Assembly (NCBI GenBank): GCA_023433505.1
Contig: JAEZCO010000004.1
Span: 68,681 to 132,680 of the forward strand
From: Bacillota bacterium
Lineage (GTDB): Bacteria > Bacillota > Clostridia > Acetivibrionales > DTU013
Length of the DNA stretch: 64,000 bases
Direction of reading: 5' to 3'
The notes beneath the pieces were generated by a model. That model had not been told where the DNA came from, did not search any database, and saw only the letters and a program-made list of their open reading frames with translations. The translations under genes and the position numbers were made by a program. Below are positions 52,861-63,600 of this stretch, in pieces (position 1 is the first letter of the stretch; the number at the start of each line of letters is the position of its first letter).

Positions 52861-53739
52861 TTGAACCGGAAAAATGCAAGCCCGTATTTTATGCTTGCCC
52901 CTGTACTCCTGCTGCTGGCGTTTTTTGTATGCGGACTGGCGGGGGGAATCGTCCAGAGCTTCGGAATATTGAGGGCGGCAGGACTATACGGCTTTACTTT
53001 ACATTATTATAAGGCGGTTTTCTTCGAGCCGAACCTGTTGCTTTCCATCCGCACAAGCCTTAGGGTCACAGGCATATCCTCGGCGGCAGCGGTGGTCACC
53101 GGGGTTCTGCTCAGCGCAGTGTTTTCCAGGACGGGCTTTACACGCAGCAGGGCATACCATATTTTTAAGCTGCCGGTGTTGATTCCCCATACGGTAGTGG
53201 CGGGGCTGATCATCAATTTGTTCTCCCAGAGCGGATTGCTTGCCAGACTTTGCTTTGCCATCGGCATCCTCCGGGACAGCAGGGATTTTATTCCTGCGGT
53301 TTTCGACAATGGCTTTGTGGGCGTGATGCTGGGATATCTTTGGAAGGAGATCCCCTTTATCGTACTGGTGGTAGCCACTGTCATGACAAATATCAGCGAG
53401 AGCCTGGGTGAGGCTGCCATCAACCTGGGTGCGTCGCGCATGAGGAGCTTTTTTCATGTGATATTGCCACTGTGCCTGCCATCTGCCGCACTTTCCTTCG
53501 TCATGGTGTTCACATACTCTTTCGGGGCTTATGAACTGCCATTGCTGTTGGGCCCCACATCTCCACGGGCGCTGCCGGTACAGGCATATGTTGAATATAC
53601 AAATCCCGACCTTGCGCATCGGCCTTATGCCATGGTGTTGAATACACTGACGGTTGTGACGGGCGTTATATTTACCACGCTGTATTTTCGGCTTATGAAA
53701 AATTCTGCTCAAAAAACGGAGGTACACCCGTATGATTAA
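52861..53739 (+). CDS. ABC transporter permease, first subunit
   Basis: A 292-residue permease with six segments, opening YFMLAPVLLLLAFFVCGLAGGIVQSFG; the ATPase-contact loop is GEAAINLGASRMRSFFHVILPLCLP. It belongs to the group serving iron, thiamine, polyamine and YnjB-type systems. TTG 52861 is preferred with GAGGA 10 bases upstream. It overlaps the second permease gene by 8 bases. Confidence 0.88.
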   Translation: MNRKNASPYFMLAPVLLLLAFFVCGLAGGIVQSFGILRAAGLYGFTLHYYKAVFFEPNLLLSIRTSLRVTGISSAAAVVTGVLLSAVFSRTGFTRSRAYHIFKLPVLIPHTVVAGLIINLFSQSGLLARLCFAIGILRDSRDFIPAVFDNGFVGVMLGYLWKEIPFIVLVVATVMTNISESLGEAAINLGASRMRSFFHVILPLCLPSAALSFVMVFTYSFGAYELPLLLGPTSPRALPVQAYVEYTNPDLAHRPYAMVLNTLTVVTGVIFTTLYFRLMKNSAQKTEVHPYD

Positions 53740-54538
53740 AAAAATGCTCTTAAAGGCGGCGGTATTCTTGTCGCTGGCCGCTGTAGCAATTCCGTTGCTT
53801 ACGCTGCTGGTGTGGAGCTTTTGCTCTTCATGGCCGTGGCCCAGGCTGCTTCCCGAATCCTTTTCGCCGAGAGGAATGAGGGAGCTTTTCGGAGGGTATT
53901 CCGGCGCGGTTGAAGCTGCGGTCGCCAGTATTGTCATCGGGTTGATCACCGCTGCCGCCGCCACATTCATCAGCATTCCGGCAGCCAGGGCCCTTGTGCT
54001 CCACGATTTTTACGGCAAGGGCGCCGTACAGCTTCTGCTTCTGCTTCCGGTTGCAGTCCCCGCAACTGCTTTTGCCATGAGTGTCCAGGTTCTGTTTATA
54101 CGGATAGGACTCAACGATACCTATGCCGGAGTTATCCTGGTTCATATGATTTTGTGCCTGCCCTATACCGTCAAAATTCTGTCCGAAGTCGTGACGGCCG
54201 TGGGCGGGCGCTATGAGGTGCAGGCCAATATACTGGGCGCAGGCAGGGTGGATACCTTCCGCTTTATCACCGTACCGGTGCTGATGCCGGGAATTGTATC
54301 GGCCTTCAGCATGGCTTTTGTAGTCTCCATGGGGCAGTATTTTCTGACTTTTTTAATTGGGGGAGGCGTGGTGGTGACCCTTCCGATGAGAATGCTCCCT
54401 TACATTCAGAGCGGGGACAGACAGCTGGCCTCTGCCTACGGCGTCCTGTTCATCTTTTCGGCGTTCCTTGTATTCTTCCTTTCGGACAGGCTGGTAAGAA
54501 AGTATTACAATTTTGAGAACACGTATTTTTTCGTATAG
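53732..54538 (+). CDS. ABC transporter permease, second subunit
   Basis: A 268-residue permease with six segments; the contact loop is YEVQANILGAGRVDTFRFITVPVLMPGI. GGAGG lies 8 bases before the ATG inside the end of the first subunit gene. YnjC of E. coli is one long double permease, whereas here the two halves are separate genes. Confidence 0.88.
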   Translation: MIKKMLLKAAVFLSLAAVAIPLLTLLVWSFCSSWPWPRLLPESFSPRGMRELFGGYSGAVEAAVASIVIGLITAAAATFISIPAARALVLHDFYGKGAVQLLLLLPVAVPATAFAMSVQVLFIRIGLNDTYAGVILVHMILCLPYTVKILSEVVTAVGGRYEVQANILGAGRVDTFRFITVPVLMPGIVSAFSMAFVVSMGQYFLTFLIGGGVVVTLPMRMLPYIQSGDRQLASAYGVLFIFSAFLVFFLSDRLVRKYYNFENTYFFV

Positions 54539-54539
54539 C

Positions 54540-54649
54540 ACTACAGCGGAAAAACATTGACTCATTGGTATTTATGCGCCTTAAAGAAATATTGCAAACG
54601 TTTAAATGCATTCTTTCTTCAAGGATAAAATAAAAATTTTCGCTGTAGT
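54540..54649. other. Gap enclosed by an inverted repeat before the ATPase gene
   Basis: ACTACAGCG (54540-54548) and CGCTGTAGT (54641-54649) are perfect inverted arms around 92 non-coding bases. The hairpin lies just before the ribosome-binding site of the ATPase gene and could set its expression relative to the permeases, or mark a small mobile insertion. Confidence 0.4.
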
Positions 54650-54666
54650 AAAGAGAGGTCGTTGGA

Positions 54667-55692
54667 ATGTCCCGGTTAACGCTTAAAAATGTCACGGTGG
54701 CTTTAGGTTCGGTCACGATACTGCATAATGTATGCCTTGACGTAGAGGAAGGGGAGATCGTCTGCCTGCTGGGAGAGTCAGGCTGCGGCAAAAGCACGCT
54801 GCTGAAAACCATTGCAGGACTGCTGACGCCTGAAAGCGGAGAAATCTACATCGAAGGACAGGATGCCCGCACCATGCCCATGCAAAAGAGGGATACGGTA
54901 ATCGTCTTCCAGGATATGCGCCTCTTCCCACATATGGATGTGCTGGAAAACGTAGAATTCGGGCTGAAAATGAAAAGGGTTTCCCGGCCCGAAAGAAGAA
55001 AGAAAGCCCTGGACATGCTGGATAGAGTAGGTCTGTGCGGATTGGAAAAGCGAAGGATCAGTGAAATCTCCGGAGGGCAGCGGCAGAGGGTCGCACTGGC
55101 AAGGGCTGCCGTCGTCAATCCCGGAATACTGCTGCTGGACGAGCCGTTTTCCAATCTCGATGCAGGCTTGCGCAGCGTCATGAGGGAACTGGTTTGCGAT
55201 CTGCACAGGCAAACAGGAATCACCATGCTGCTGGTAACTCACGACAGAGAGGATGCCTTAACGCTGGCGCATAAGACCGCTGTAATGAAGGAAGGGCGCA
55301 TTTTGCAGTTCGGCGATACCAGAGATGTATATGAAAGGCCTTCATGCCGCGAGGTTGCCGATTATTTCGGACCGGTAAATTATGTTGACGGCGTTGTGAA
55401 AGACGGGATCTTCCGGTGTCCGGCAGGAGAAGCGGAAACCGCCATGGCCGACGGTGCTTACACTGCCATGATGAAGCCGCATAATATCCGGATTGAAAGC
55501 GGCGGTGAATTTGAAGTGATTTCCACACAATATCTGGGTGACAGATACAGCATAACCGCCAAAAACGATAAAATCCGGCTAACTGCCTCCGTCAGCCGGT
55601 ATTTCCCTCCGGAAACGGGAAGGCGTATCGGCATGCGGATAGATTTTTCAAAGGTGGTATTTTTTAAGCACGAGCGAAAATATAACTTCTGA
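54667..55692 (+). CDS. ABC transporter ATPase subunit with TOBE-type tail
   Basis: A 341-residue ATPase. Walker A GESGCGKST (about 38-46), Q-loop VFQDMRLFPHM, signature SGGQRQRVALARA (about 137), Walker B ILLLDEPFSNLD, and LVTHDREDALTLA. The C-terminal 100 residues form a TOBE-like regulatory domain (DGAYTAMMKPHNIRIESGGEF), as in polyamine and iron importers. It completes the YnjB-like importer. Confidence 0.92.
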   Translation: MSRLTLKNVTVALGSVTILHNVCLDVEEGEIVCLLGESGCGKSTLLKTIAGLLTPESGEIYIEGQDARTMPMQKRDTVIVFQDMRLFPHMDVLENVEFGLKMKRVSRPERRKKALDMLDRVGLCGLEKRRISEISGGQRQRVALARAAVVNPGILLLDEPFSNLDAGLRSVMRELVCDLHRQTGITMLLVTHDREDALTLAHKTAVMKEGRILQFGDTRDVYERPSCREVADYFGPVNYVDGVVKDGIFRCPAGEAETAMADGAYTAMMKPHNIRIESGGEFEVISTQYLGDRYSITAKNDKIRLTASVSRYFPPETGRRIGMRIDFSKVVFFKHERKYNF

Positions 55693-55788
55693 TAATCTTA
55701 TCCGGGGAACTGCGCTTGTCGCTCCATTCCCCGGAAAAGAACCGGAAGTAATATTTCCGGTGCCCTAAGTAAAGGAGAACAACGAGAA

Positions 55789-56841
55789 ATGATTACAATT
55801 GATCTTATGCTCACAGAGCTGCTGGAAAGAGCGAGAAGCGGGAGCGGACTTTCAAAGCAGGAATGCATCCGTCTGTTGGATTTTGATGAGTATTCGCTGG
55901 AGGCCTTACTGATCCGAGCAACGGCGAAGGACCTTACAAGGGAAAGAATGGGCAACGCGGGAGTTATTCTGGGACAGATCGGAATAGATGTCGCGCCTTG
56001 CAGAGGAGGATGCGGTTTCTGTGTCTTCGGCGAGGGGCATACCCGGTTTCAGCCCTTCCGTATCGGCAATGAAGAAATGGACAAAAAATTACATGAGCTT
56101 ACCGATTATGGTGACCTGTATGGCCTGTATCTGATGACCATGCATGACTATGATAGGGACCTGCTTTTTGGCGCAGTAGAGCGGGCGAAGAAAATCGCGC
56201 CGCCTCAGACACAGCTCTGGGTCAACATCGGGGATACCGATTACAATACCTTCGCAGAGCTGAAAAAGGCGGGGGTGAGAGGCGCGTATCATGTATGCAG
56301 GCTGCGGGAAGGGACGGATACAAACCTGAATTCCAGGGATCGGATCAAGACAATGGAAAACCTGCTGTCAGCGGGGTTGGAGCTTTACACCTGCTGTGAG
56401 CCCATCGGACCGGAGCATACTGTCCAGGAACTGGTGGATAATTTTTTTATCGGGATAGAGCTGGGCTGCACACAGCATGCGGTAATGCGGCGCATAGCAG
56501 CAAGCGGCACCCCCTTGTCGGCCTACGGCCAGATCACCGAGCTCAGACTTGCCCAGATATGTGCAGTACTGACACTGGCCCTGGGTAAAGCAGAATCCTT
56601 CAAATTCATGTCCATCCATGAGCCAAACAAGGTGGGACTTCTCTCTGGAGCAAATCTCATCACGGCTGAAAGCGGCGCCAATCCAAGGGATAACAATAAG
56701 GATACGAAAGGCAGCCGTGGTTGGTCCGTGCCAGGATGCAGGAAGCTGCTGTTTGACTCCGGATTCACGGGAATTAGGCAGGGCGATGAAAGTATTTTTC
56801 AATTAAACAGGGAGTATTTGATGAAAACGGGTTCGATGTGA
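55789..56841 (+). CDS. BioB/ThiH-like radical SAM enzyme
   Basis: A 350-residue radical SAM protein. An N-terminal helical part (LTELLERARSGSGLSKQECIRLLD) as in biotin synthase is followed by C71-x3-C75-x2-C78 in CRGGCGFCVFGEGHTRF; later LRLAQICAVLTLALGKAESF and TAESGANPRDN match the BioB/HydE/PylB branch. It lacks the Cys set that holds the auxiliary [2Fe-2S] cluster of true BioB as far as I can see. As the penultimate gene of the cobalamin-regulated operon, it may rearrange or cut the compound taken up by the importer. AAGGAGA precedes the ATG. Confidence 0.83.
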   Translation: MITIDLMLTELLERARSGSGLSKQECIRLLDFDEYSLEALLIRATAKDLTRERMGNAGVILGQIGIDVAPCRGGCGFCVFGEGHTRFQPFRIGNEEMDKKLHELTDYGDLYGLYLMTMHDYDRDLLFGAVERAKKIAPPQTQLWVNIGDTDYNTFAELKKAGVRGAYHVCRLREGTDTNLNSRDRIKTMENLLSAGLELYTCCEPIGPEHTVQELVDNFFIGIELGCTQHAVMRRIAASGTPLSAYGQITELRLAQICAVLTLALGKAESFKFMSIHEPNKVGLLSGANLITAESGANPRDNNKDTKGSRGWSVPGCRKLLFDSGFTGIRQGDESIFQLNREYLMKTGSM

Positions 56842-56921
56842 CAGGTGGATTTGAAGATGATGTGAAAGCTTAAGGCTGGTAGGACTTGTCAAGGGCAACG
56901 GGCGATAGGGGGTGTTTTTCA

Positions 56922-57092
56922 ATGGCTGACTCAATAAATAGCCCGAAGTGTAATCTAAATGAAAGCCTAACCGAAAAGGAAAAAAAGCTGATTCTGCTAC
57001 TTCGTGAAATTGATTACGGAGACGTTAAGATTTTTGTGCAGGATAAGCAGCCTGTACGGGTTGAAGAAGTTACCAGGTCAATCAAAATCTAG
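56922..57092 (+). CDS. DUF2292 (YezD-like) small protein
   Basis: A 56-residue protein with LTEKEKKLILLLREIDYGDVKIFVQDKQPVRVEEVTRSIK, the whole YezD/DUF2292 motif. Family members occur beside sulfur-assimilation and transport genes; their function is unknown. The ATG 56922 has AGGGGGTG about 9 bases upstream. It ends the operon before the terminator at 57212. Confidence 0.8.
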   Translation: MADSINSPKCNLNESLTEKEKKLILLLREIDYGDVKIFVQDKQPVRVEEVTRSIKI

Positions 57093-57211
57093 ATTTTAGT
57101 AAATTAATATGCCTTTTTGTTGCGCATATTGATGCTTAAGCTGTGATGTAAGCAGAATATGTGAAAGCAGATATCATACGATAACTGCACAATGCTGATC
57201 GAAAAACGGAA

Positions 57212-57246
57212 GCATTACCTCTGGCAGGGGGTAATGTTTTTTGTTT
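57212..57246 (+). terminator. Terminator closing the cobalamin-regulated operon
   Basis: GCATTACCTC pairs with GGGGGTAATG around a five-base loop and is followed by TTTTTTGTTTT. Confidence 0.8.
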
Positions 57247-57254
57247 TAATCCCT

Positions 57255-57425
57255 CCATATGCAATTCTGCTAAGGCGTCCGGCGAAAGCCGGCGGAAAGG
57301 GAAAAGGGTGAAATTCCCGGACGTCCGGCCGATGTAGATGCGTAGCAGTACTGCAAAATGCCGCCGGAACAATTTCAGAAAGACGCGGTATACGCGATGA
57401 AGCATAAGTAGGGGGACCTGACTTT
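57255..57425 (+). ncRNA. Divergent cobalamin riboswitch (4) before the surface-protein gene
   Basis: The core order of cobalamin aptamers is present but drifted: CCGGCGAAAGCCGG hairpin, GGAAAGGGAAAAGGGTGAAA with its TTCCCGG stem, CGTCCGGCCGATGTA, CAAAATGCCGCCGGAAC in place of GCCACTGG, and GATGAAGCATAAG then GGGGGACCTGA near the 3' end. Compare GATGAGACTTAAGCCAGAAGACCTG in riboswitch 2. I read it as a cobalamin-type RNA with changed joining regions; a different ligand preference is possible. Confidence 0.7.
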
Positions 57426-57471
57426 GGAGAACTGTATAGGCATTTCGTATATTTAGGAGGTATAACAGAAA

Positions 57472-57549
57472 ATGAAAGCAATAAGTAAAAGCAAGAACAG
57501 AATCCGGGATAAACCGCAGATTCGAAAGATTTGGAAAAGTTGCGGTTGA
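57472..57549 (+). CDS. Short leader peptide frame between riboswitch 4 and the surface-protein gene
   Basis: A 25-codon frame, MKAISKSKNRIRDKPQIRKI then WKSCG, with AGGAGG 11 bases before its ATG, the best ribosome-binding site in this gap. It is very basic. A hairpin (TTCCTG...CAGGAA, 57577-57601) follows and ends just before the ribosome-binding site of the next gene. It may be a translated leader that couples the riboswitch to downstream translation, or a chance frame. Confidence 0.4.
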   Translation: MKAISKSKNRIRDKPQIRKIWKSCG

Positions 57550-57615
57550 AGCAGAATACGTGAAAAAAACAGAGCCTTCCTGCAGCATTACGCTTCAGGA
57601 ATATCAGAGGAGATT

Positions 57616-60600
57616 ATGAAAAATATGTACAAAAAGAATTTATACCGCTCACTGTCCATGATGTTGGTACTTGTAATGCTCTTTTCTTTATTTTCTACCG
57701 GTGTAATGGCTGCGCCCGGGTCAGGAGAGCCGCCTGTCGTAACAGGACCCCAAAGTGTTACGGTCATAGCAGGCAGCAGTGCATCCTTCACCGTGACGGC
57801 AGAGGTATATGCGCCGCCCGCTGAATATCAATGGGAAAACAGTACCGACGGCGGAAACACCTGGGTGCCGATTGAAAGTGCAACAGCGGCGAAATATGAT
57901 ATAGCGGCCGCTGCAAAGGACATGGACGGCTCGGAGTACCGCTGCATAGTCACAGATGCCGATAATCTCAGCACAACATCGTCTGCAGCCACCCTTACGG
58001 TAACCGAAAAAAAACTCGCTCTTGCCATAGAGAAATTTACATTAGGTCTGGGCTACCATACGGAACCTGTCTGGATCAACTTCCGGGACGGAGAGAGATT
58101 CTCTGAAATTCTAGCGAATTTTCTCGGTGACACAAATTACCGAAGTACCGGGAGCTTCGGCTCAAACTTCTATTTGTCCGGGATTAAGGATCAGGGCAGG
58201 ATGGATACACCCACTCCTCCCGCATACATAATGGACCATATAAGTTCGTTAGGAGAACGCGCAGAACCTGACTGGCTCCAGGAATTTGATTACACTGGCC
58301 AAGCCGGCTGGCTTTATATGGTGAACAACCAGCTGCCGGATTATGGGATGAGCAACTATATACCGCACGATGGAGATGTCATCAGGCTAATGTTTAGCAT
58401 TTACGGCCTTGGCAGCGATGTATCCGTCCCGACATGGGGAGAGCCGCCTATACAGTCTTCATTTGCTAATTATGACACGGCGATTAAGGTTCTGGCGGAT
58501 TTCGATGCAAATCCCGATAAGGCGGCGCTAATGGCAACTCACAGAGTCTCCGCCGCCTATAACGTACTCATAGCAAAAGTAACGGATTTGACCGTGAGCC
58601 AGACCGATGTGAATAATGCGCTTGCTCAATTCAACGCCTCTCTTGTCCCTGTGGATAAAACTGCTTTGCGGGGAACTATCGCAGATGCGGAAAGCCGCAA
58701 TCAGGAGAATTACACCGCAAAAACCTGGTCAGCGATGCAGACTGCGCTTGCGGCCGCGAAAACGGTAGAAGCGGACGAAAATGTCACCGCTACGGAGGTG
58801 GAGGCCTCGAATACTGCCCTTAAGGCAGCTCTTACCGCGCTGGAGGTTCTTTCCACTGAACCCGCGGCGATCGCCAATCCTAAAATCAAAAGCGTGCTGG
58901 CGGTTGCACTTGGAAAACCGGCGGATTACCCGGACGCGCTTACCATCGGCCGGCTAAACGAATTGACTGCGCCTGTGGATTTATCCAGCACGGATGCTAC
59001 AGATGCGGACATCATCGCAGTTGCGCCTCTGCTAAAAAATACACCATCCATTAACCTTTCAAACAACACGCTTTTAACCCCGGCGGTCGTCAAGCGTGAG
59101 GTATATGACTGGACAGTCCCGAAATCATTGAATTTTTCCGGATGTACAGGCATAACGTCAATTCCGGCCAACGCCTTTTATGTAACAACGTTTCCCAGAT
59201 ACAGCATACCATTGAGTGGTATCATCCTGCCGGATACGGTGACTTCAATCGGTACCTACGCTTTTATGTCCACTGAAATTACGGAAATCACGATTCCGGG
59301 CGGCGCGGTGATGAGCAACAACGCTTTGGGCAGCTGCGCAAAACTGACGAAAGTTATTATCGGCCCTGGACAGACGACGCTCGGAACGGGAATTTTTCAA
59401 AACTGCACGTCCTTGACCGATGTCACATTCCCGTCCGGCTTGACGGCTGTCGGCGACAACTGTTTCCAAAACACAGGGCTGGCGACGTTCAATATTCCGT
59501 CGTCCGTAACGTCGGTCGGAGCTTACAGCTTTGCGGCAACCAAGCTGAAGTCTCTGGAAATCCCGTCTACCCTTACGAAAATCGGAAATTATGCTTTTTC
59601 CAGCATCACAACGCTTTCTTCCGCTGAGGTTCCCGATACGGTCACAACCATTGGGTCGGGTGTATTTTCAAGTTGTGGCAACCTGGAGACCGCCGTGGTG
59701 AAGTGTTCTTTGACCAGCACTGCCAGCCGGATGTTTTCCAGCTGCGCAAACCTCAAGACGGTGACTTTCGGGACGAATGTCACCCTGCTCCCCGACAGCA
59801 CGTTTGAATCAAGCAAGCCGCTCACCAGCGTTAATTTACCCTCTACAATCACAACGCTGGGAAACAGTGTGTTCAAAAGCTCAGGGATCAGCGCGGTAGA
59901 CATCGGCAATGCAACCACGCTTGGGACGAGTTTGTTCGAGGGCTGCACGAATATCAAGGACTTGTCCGATATCAAGCTCAATGCGTCCGTTACGCAGATC
60001 CCGAACAGGATGTTTTATGGTTGCACGGGTATAGTGAATGCCGCAATACCGGAAGGCATCACAAAAATAGGCGATTACTCGTTTTATGGCGCAACGGGCC
60101 TGAAAACCATCACCTTTCCTTCCACGCTGGATACGATTAGCAATTATGCGTTTTATAATGCAACAAGCCTCAAAGCCATCACCTTCCCTTCCGCGCTGAC
60201 TACGATTACCAGTTATGCGTTTTACAACTGTAAAGCGCTGGAATCAGTTCATGTTCCGCTGCTCACCACAATGGGAGACGGTGTGTTCGGCGGATGCATT
60301 TCGCTTACATCTGTTACCTTTGCGTCGGGCATCACAAAGCTTCCCAATTATACGTTTACCACCACGACCTCACTGACGTCGCTCACCCTGCCTTCCAGCA
60401 TCACCGCGTTGGGAGACGGCTGCTTCAGTTATTCGGGTCTTTCCTCGATGGATATCTCGAACATCACGACGCTTGGTAAAGAGGTGTTCAGCAATTGTAA
60501 CAATATCAAGGACACAAACGACATCATATTCCATCCGTCCATTACCGCATTAAATGATACGTTCAAAGGCTGTACGGGAATCATAAAGATTACCTTGCCT

Positions 60601-63600
60601 GCACAGATCAAGACGATAACGGCCAACACATTCAGTGGCTGCATAAACGCCACGGAAGCCGATTTTTCAGGTCTTGACCCTGATCCTGCCAAATTTTTGG
60701 CGACGGTGCAGGGCTGCAGCAAGATTGCATCCATAGGGGATGTCAAACTGCCGGAAGGGCTGAGTAAGCTGCCAAACAATTTCTACTATGGCTGCACGGG
60801 GCTGATTAACGCCACAATTCCTGCAACCATTACTGAGCTTGGCGACAGTGCCTTCCGCAGCTCGGGCATTACGGAAATCACGATACCGGATACGGTGACA
60901 AAAATTGGGCAGCAAGCATTCTCTGGCTGTTCAAGGCTTATATATATCAAGCTGCCGGTGTATCTGGAATCCTTAAACAACGGAGTGTTCGCCGACTGCT
61001 CAAGCCTGCTGACGGTTGTCATGCCGACCTCGACGGCGTCAACGGACGCAGGTAAAAAGATAGGCCAGAGCGCTTTCCAGGGGTGCCTGAGCTTATCCTC
61101 TCTGACGCTTCCCGACACGATAACAGGAATTGATATTCTGGGATTTTATAATAGCGGTATCAGAGAGTTGAATCTCGGCAATATCACAGCCTATGGCACA
61201 CAATCCTTCCAAGGATCAAAGCTGGAGAGTGTCATACTTGCCGAAGGCACGACAAAGCTGATTACAAGCACAACGCCCTTCGGCTTAATGAGCGAGCTCA
61301 GGTACGTGGAGCTTTCTTCCACCATGCAATTGCCATCCACGGACAATACGAATAAAAATCTTTTTAACAACCAAAGCATCAAGCTGATAAACGCTAAAAG
61401 AAAACCAGGTTTTACCGCTGCTGACGCCACCGCGATGAGCTTTCCCGCATCCGCTGTCATTCTGTATTCGACTTCGACGGATACGGGGATTACGGAAAAA
61501 TCTGTCAAGCTTAGCCTTGACGATACACACACGGTCACACATGCCATCCCTGCTGAAAAAACGCTGGAGTGGGGCAGCACCAATCCGACCGTTGCCAGCT
61601 TTACAAATGGCGTCATTACCGGCAAAGGGATGGGCACTGCTTTTGTCTACGTAAAATCGACGGACGATACATACAGCGATGTTATAAAAGTCACTGTGGC
61701 AAACGACAGCGAGTCGGCGCTTAAATCTCTCTCTGTGTCAGGCATTACCATGATCAATCCCTTTGACGCAGGAAAACGAAGCTTTATGGCGTGCGCTTAT
61801 ACTGGCGACAGAATGACGGTATCTGTCCTGGCGGCAGATTCACGCGCCACTGTTGCCGTAAATGACAAGCCGGTCAATCAGGGTGCGCTCGTAACTGTAA
61901 CGGGCGAGAAGCTAATTAAAATAAAAGTTATGGCTGTCAATGAGGAGTCGGCAGAATATACCGTCAGCGTCAGCTATATCCCGAAACAGGCAGCAGATAT
62001 CGAGTTGCTCGAATTTTTGCCGGCGCCCGGGCAATTCATTAACGATGCGGTATGGGGCGGGCTGGATAAAAATGAATGGGGCGGCGGCTTCGGAGCGTCT
62101 TTGGGAGGCTTTGGCGGCCAGGTTACCTTGAAGTTCAAAACACCGGTTAAAAACGACCCCCAAAATCCATATGGTGCTGATTTCAAGATTGATGGCAACG
62201 CTTTTAAAGGCTGGTGGGAACCGGGCGGAGTCATGGTCGCACAGGATAAGGACCATGACGGGAAGCCTGATAAATGGTATACGCTCGCGGGCTCGATGCA
62301 TTATACGGATTCTGTAATCTGGGATTACGAGCTAACCTATATCAACCCCACGCCGTTTGAATTTACGGAAGGAAAGAGCATCCCATGGATTAGCAATAAG
62401 GGCACGGCAGGCATCATTGAGGTAAACGGCTACCATGGTGGAAGCTATTACCCGGATCCGGCGAGATACCCGCTCGTGAACGTGCCGGGCGATCGATATA
62501 CGACCTCCGGCGTTTTCCTCCCGCAGAGTGTCTTAAACGGCAATCAGCAGGAGCTTGTTTTTGGTTATTTTGATGTCCTGGGTACAGGGACGTACCTGCC
62601 ATACGAAATTGCCCCGAACCCTTACTCTGCGGGCTTGACCCAGGCCAGTGGCGATGCGTTCGATATATCCTGGGCTGTGGACGAAAACGGTCTGCCGGTA
62701 AACCTGGATGAAATCAGCTTTGTAAAGGCTTATACCGCCGAAGTGATCAACGGTGGAGCGGTTGGCGATTACAGCTCCGAATTCTGCGGTTTTCATATAA
62801 CGCCTGCCAATGAACTTGTTGGCGAAACGGCCGGCGCGAGAAGCATAACCGTACTGTATGACGGAAAAACCCTGGATATCCCTGCCGTGGATGGCCAGTA
62901 CGTATATGATGTTCCCGTTTCCGCCGCGATAGTGAATGTCAAGGTAGATACAGACGCGGAGAATATTTATATCAACAACCAGAAGATGGGCGCAAATATT
63001 GCCTCCTCCGATATTAACAGATCGAAAGATGTAATCCGGGTGGTCACCCAGTCCGGTAATAATACGCCGGTTATTTACTACCTGCGATTTACAGCGAAAC
63101 CATCATCTTCACAAGTCGATAAGTCGACTTTACAGGCATCCGTTACCTCGGCGGCGAAATTGGTTGAAGCCCAATATACCGCCGCAACCTGGCTCGTATT
63201 TGACACAGCGCTTTCCGTTGCGAAATCAATGCTCAATAGTGTAAAAGCAACGCAAAGCGAAGTGAACGGTATGTCGAGCGTTTTGCAACAGATGATTGAC
63301 GGATTAGTCAAAGTAGCTCCTGACCCGACAGTAGATAAGGCGGCATTGGACACACTGATTACTTCTACAGCCTCACTGGTACAGTCAGAATACACGACTG
63401 AAAGTTGGGCGGCGCTCGCCACAGCTCTTTCTGCGGCGAATGCGGTAAATAACAGTGCCGATGCAAAGCAGGATGAAGTCGACGCGGCTGTGACCGCATT
63501 GCAGCAGGCCATTGACGGGCTAGTCAAAGCAGTTCCTGTTGTACCGAAAGAAACACAGATTCAAAACGTTCTGGCAGCCGTTTCACAGCAATTAAAAGGA

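Noticed and set aside
55789..56841. Biotin synthase
   Set aside because: The N-terminal layout is similar, but no biotin genes are adjacent and the Cys and Arg residues of the auxiliary [2Fe-2S] site were not found.
58926..63527. Minus-strand frames within the giant surface-protein gene
   Set aside because: They are mirror frames of repetitive Thr/Ser/Ala-rich coding sequence; the forward frame is open over the full 6.4 kb with signal peptide and ordered domains.
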